This document shows, one piece after another, positions 62,237 through 64,000 of a stretch of DNA of 64,000 nt (position 1 is the stretch's first letter; each line of letters begins with the position of its first letter). Source of the stretch: Phocaeicola sartorii JCM 17136 = DSM 21941 (GTDB taxonomy: Bacteria; Bacteroidota; Bacteroidia; Bacteroidales; Bacteroidaceae). The position numbers were made by a program, and so were the translations under genes. The notes under the pieces are model-generated. The model was given only the letters and a program-made list of their open reading frames with translations, was not told the origin of the DNA and did no database searches. The stretch is taken from assembly GCF_000614185.1 (NCBI RefSeq), contig NZ_BAKM01000017.1:1-64000 (forward strand). Direction: 5' to 3'.

Positions 62237-63146
62237 AAATTGTATATAGTTAGAACTATTAATAGAACAAATGTAATGATGAAAAAGATGCCGGTAAAGC
62301 GGTTGTGGGTTAAAGTAAATAAATGCCCTGTTAAAATAGATCCTGCAATGATCTGCATCTGTAGCAGGAGGTCGAAATGTTGTGGCTGCAAGATACCCAG
62401 TAAATAAATCCAGGCTTCAACGGTAATCAGGAAAAAAAGGAATATACGTGTGCGTACCTTATCCAGATAAGATACATGAAAATAATGCACGCTGCTGACC
62501 AGCGATATCAGGGTGATGATTCCGCAGGATATGATTCTGTCCTGTCCCAATGACTCATAACTGATGGACTGAAAATGAATAAGTTCCTGTAAAGGGTGAT
62601 AAAAGAGATTCATTTTGTCGTAATAGAACGCATAGCCGAAAAAGAGCCAGTAGGCACACAGAGTCCTATAAGCCCGGCAAAGAAGCTTTTGAGTGACAGG
62701 GATCTGAAACTGATCATTCCCAAATAGAACAGCGGCACAAAATAAAGCAGCTGTGGAAACAGCAAGCTTCCCAGACCGATGAAAAAGAAAGCATGGAATA
62801 TGCTTCCTGCCGGATGGGGGGATTCGTAGCTGCTGAATAATTGGAAAATAGCGGCCAGAAAGGCGAGCGGCACAAAAACGGCATACTGGAAGGAATGCAG
62901 AAACAGGCAGGCTGTGGACAGGATTACGTAAAAGCTGACATGCAAGGTACTGCGTGTCCGTATCAGCGTGAAGGCGGTGTTTATCTCGATCAGCAGGTAA
63001 GCTGTCAAGGCACAGACCAGTAAGTTGATTGCATCCTGCCATTCGTTGCCGGTGATGATCCGGAGAAACAGGCATATAAGGATGGCAGCAGGGAAGGTGA
63101 ATCTTCCCTTTGCCATATCTGTCTGGAATTTGTCATAGCCTGCCAT
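62212..63146 (-). pseudogene. DUF6427-like membrane protein, broken by one missing base
   Basis: About 311 residues when repaired, with around eight to nine hydrophobic helices. The first frame runs from MAGYDKFQTDMAKGRF to GLIGLCVPTGSF and stops at 62610. With a C added near 62652 it continues VPYWLFFGYAFYYDKM and ends LLIVLTIYNLWMQFF. Predicted polytopic membrane protein typical of the Bacteroidales purD neighbourhood. Starts 18 bases after the purD stop. Confidence 0.75.
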
Positions 63147-63163
63147 GGTTGATAGTCCGCTGA

Positions 63164-64000
63164 TTACAGGTCGAATCCAATATCAGAACGGAAATATTTC
63201 TTGTCGAAATTGATTTTCTTCGCATTGGCGAATGATTGTGCCAAGGCTTCTTCTTTATTGGCGCCGTAGGAGCTGACTGCAATGACACGTCCGCCGCTAG
63301 TGACTACCTGACCGTCTTTCAGTGCTGTTCCTGCATGGAATACAATGCTGTTTTCAATCTCTTCTACTCCGCTGATGGCAAATCCCTTGTCGTAATGTTC
63401 CGGATATCCGCCGGATACCAGCATGACGCATACTGCCGAACGGGGGTCTATCTCTAAGACTTTTTCATCCAGATTGCCTGCTGCCACTCCTTCAAGCAGT
63501 TCCACCAGGTCACTCTTGATGCGTAGCATGACACTTTCCGTTTCCGGGTCGCCCATGCGTACATTGTATTCAATGACCATCGGTTCGCCCTTTACATTAA
63601 TCAGGCCGAAGAAGATAAAGCTTTATAGTCGATGCCTTCTGCCGCCAGTCCTTCCACGGTGGGGCGGATGATACGTTCTTCCACTTTTTTCATCCATGCT
63701 TTGTCGGCAAACGGAACAGGAGAAACACTGCCCATACCACCGGTGTTCAACCCTTTGTCGCCTTCGCCGATGCGTTTGTAGTCTTTTGCTTCGGGCAGAA
63801 TCTTGTAGTTCTTTCCATCGGTCAGAACGAATACGGAACATTCTATACCGCTCAGGAATTCTTCAATCACTACGGTGGCGGAAGCATCACCGAACATTCC
63901 GCTCAGCATTTCTTTCAATTCTTTCTTGGCTTCTTCCAAGGTGGGAAGAATCAGTACGCCTTTTCCGGCGCAAAGACCGTCGGCTTTCAGTACGTATGGA
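63164..64000 (-). pseudogene. purD: Phosphoribosylamine-glycine ligase, C-terminal two-thirds, broken by one missing base
   Basis: PurD joins phosphoribosylamine and glycine in purine synthesis. The ATP-grasp part reads VLKADGLCAGKGV at the window edge, then VVIEEFLSGIECSVF, GLNTGGMGSVSP and, after a break at about 63621, [14 protein letters not shown] and [10 protein letters not shown]. The first frame ends in DYKALSSSA; one G restores the conserved YKGFIFFGL. PurD is a housekeeping enzyme, so a real null allele is unlikely. First gene of the operon to DUF6427, yqaA and mnmD; its start lies beyond the window. Confidence 0.92.

Noticed and set aside
1-64000. CRISPR array
   Set aside because: No regularly spaced direct repeats of 25-40 bases; repeated elements are few and widely spaced.

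Overview
The window is Bacteroidales DNA, most likely Bacteroides or Phocaeicola. This rests on the tra/mob gene families, the promoter style (a -7 box TAnnTTTG with TTG or TTTG about 19-22 bases upstream), and the host genes at the right end (a DUF2723 membrane protein, a DUF4861 lipoprotein and a phase-variable surface lipoprotein). About the first 49.5 kb is the right-hand part of an integrative conjugative element (ICE) related to the CTnDOT group. The remaining 14.5 kb is host chromosome. The left end of the ICE lies outside the window.

ICE layout: traG-F-E on the minus strand (1-1949); a divergent two-gene cassette, an unknown protein plus an M20/M42-like metallopeptidase (2334-4441); traD, three DUF3408 genes and the ParA-type traA on the minus strand (4519-7079); an oriT-type intergenic region (7080-7709); mobA-B-C on the plus strand; tandem zinc-ribbon paralogues; an AbiEi/AbiEii toxin-antitoxin pair; a DUF4099/DUF3945 protein and topoisomerase III (15.6-19.9 kb); a nitrosative-stress cargo with a PPOX protein, a NosP-like protein, a cupin, hybrid cluster protein and DUF488 (20.5-24.3 kb); a PRTRC operon E-C-F-B-ThiF (24.7-28.8 kb); an AT-rich cargo (28.9-43.4 kb) with two BlaI repressors, a class A beta-lactamase, a BlaR1/TonB sensor, redox and stress proteins, AraC and TetR regulators and a hydrolase; the rteA-rteB regulatory pair; three small excisionase-type HTH genes; and two tandem tyrosine recombinases (46.7-49.25 kb).

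Host part: a DUF4861 lipoprotein, a polysaccharide deacetylase, a DUF2723 protein, zinc ABC transporter genes (ATPase and binding protein, no permease beside them), a large surface lipoprotein behind a 206-bp inverted-repeat-bounded segment that looks like an invertible promoter, then a purD, DUF6427, yqaA, mnmD operon.

Three things stand out. (1) At least 13 net frame disruptions break otherwise well-conserved genes. Eleven are explained by one missing base, usually in a short G or C run, and they include essential-type genes such as purD. This points to sequence error rather than decay. (2) Five long structured hairpins and three copies of a TATGTCATCACGTTGCA repeat sit in the divergent intergenic regions of the ICE and punctuate its modules. 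(3) Two BlaI genes 7 kb apart carry identical GTCTAA-N5-TTAGAC operators between -33 and -7, which predicts one shared regulon that includes the beta-lactamase.
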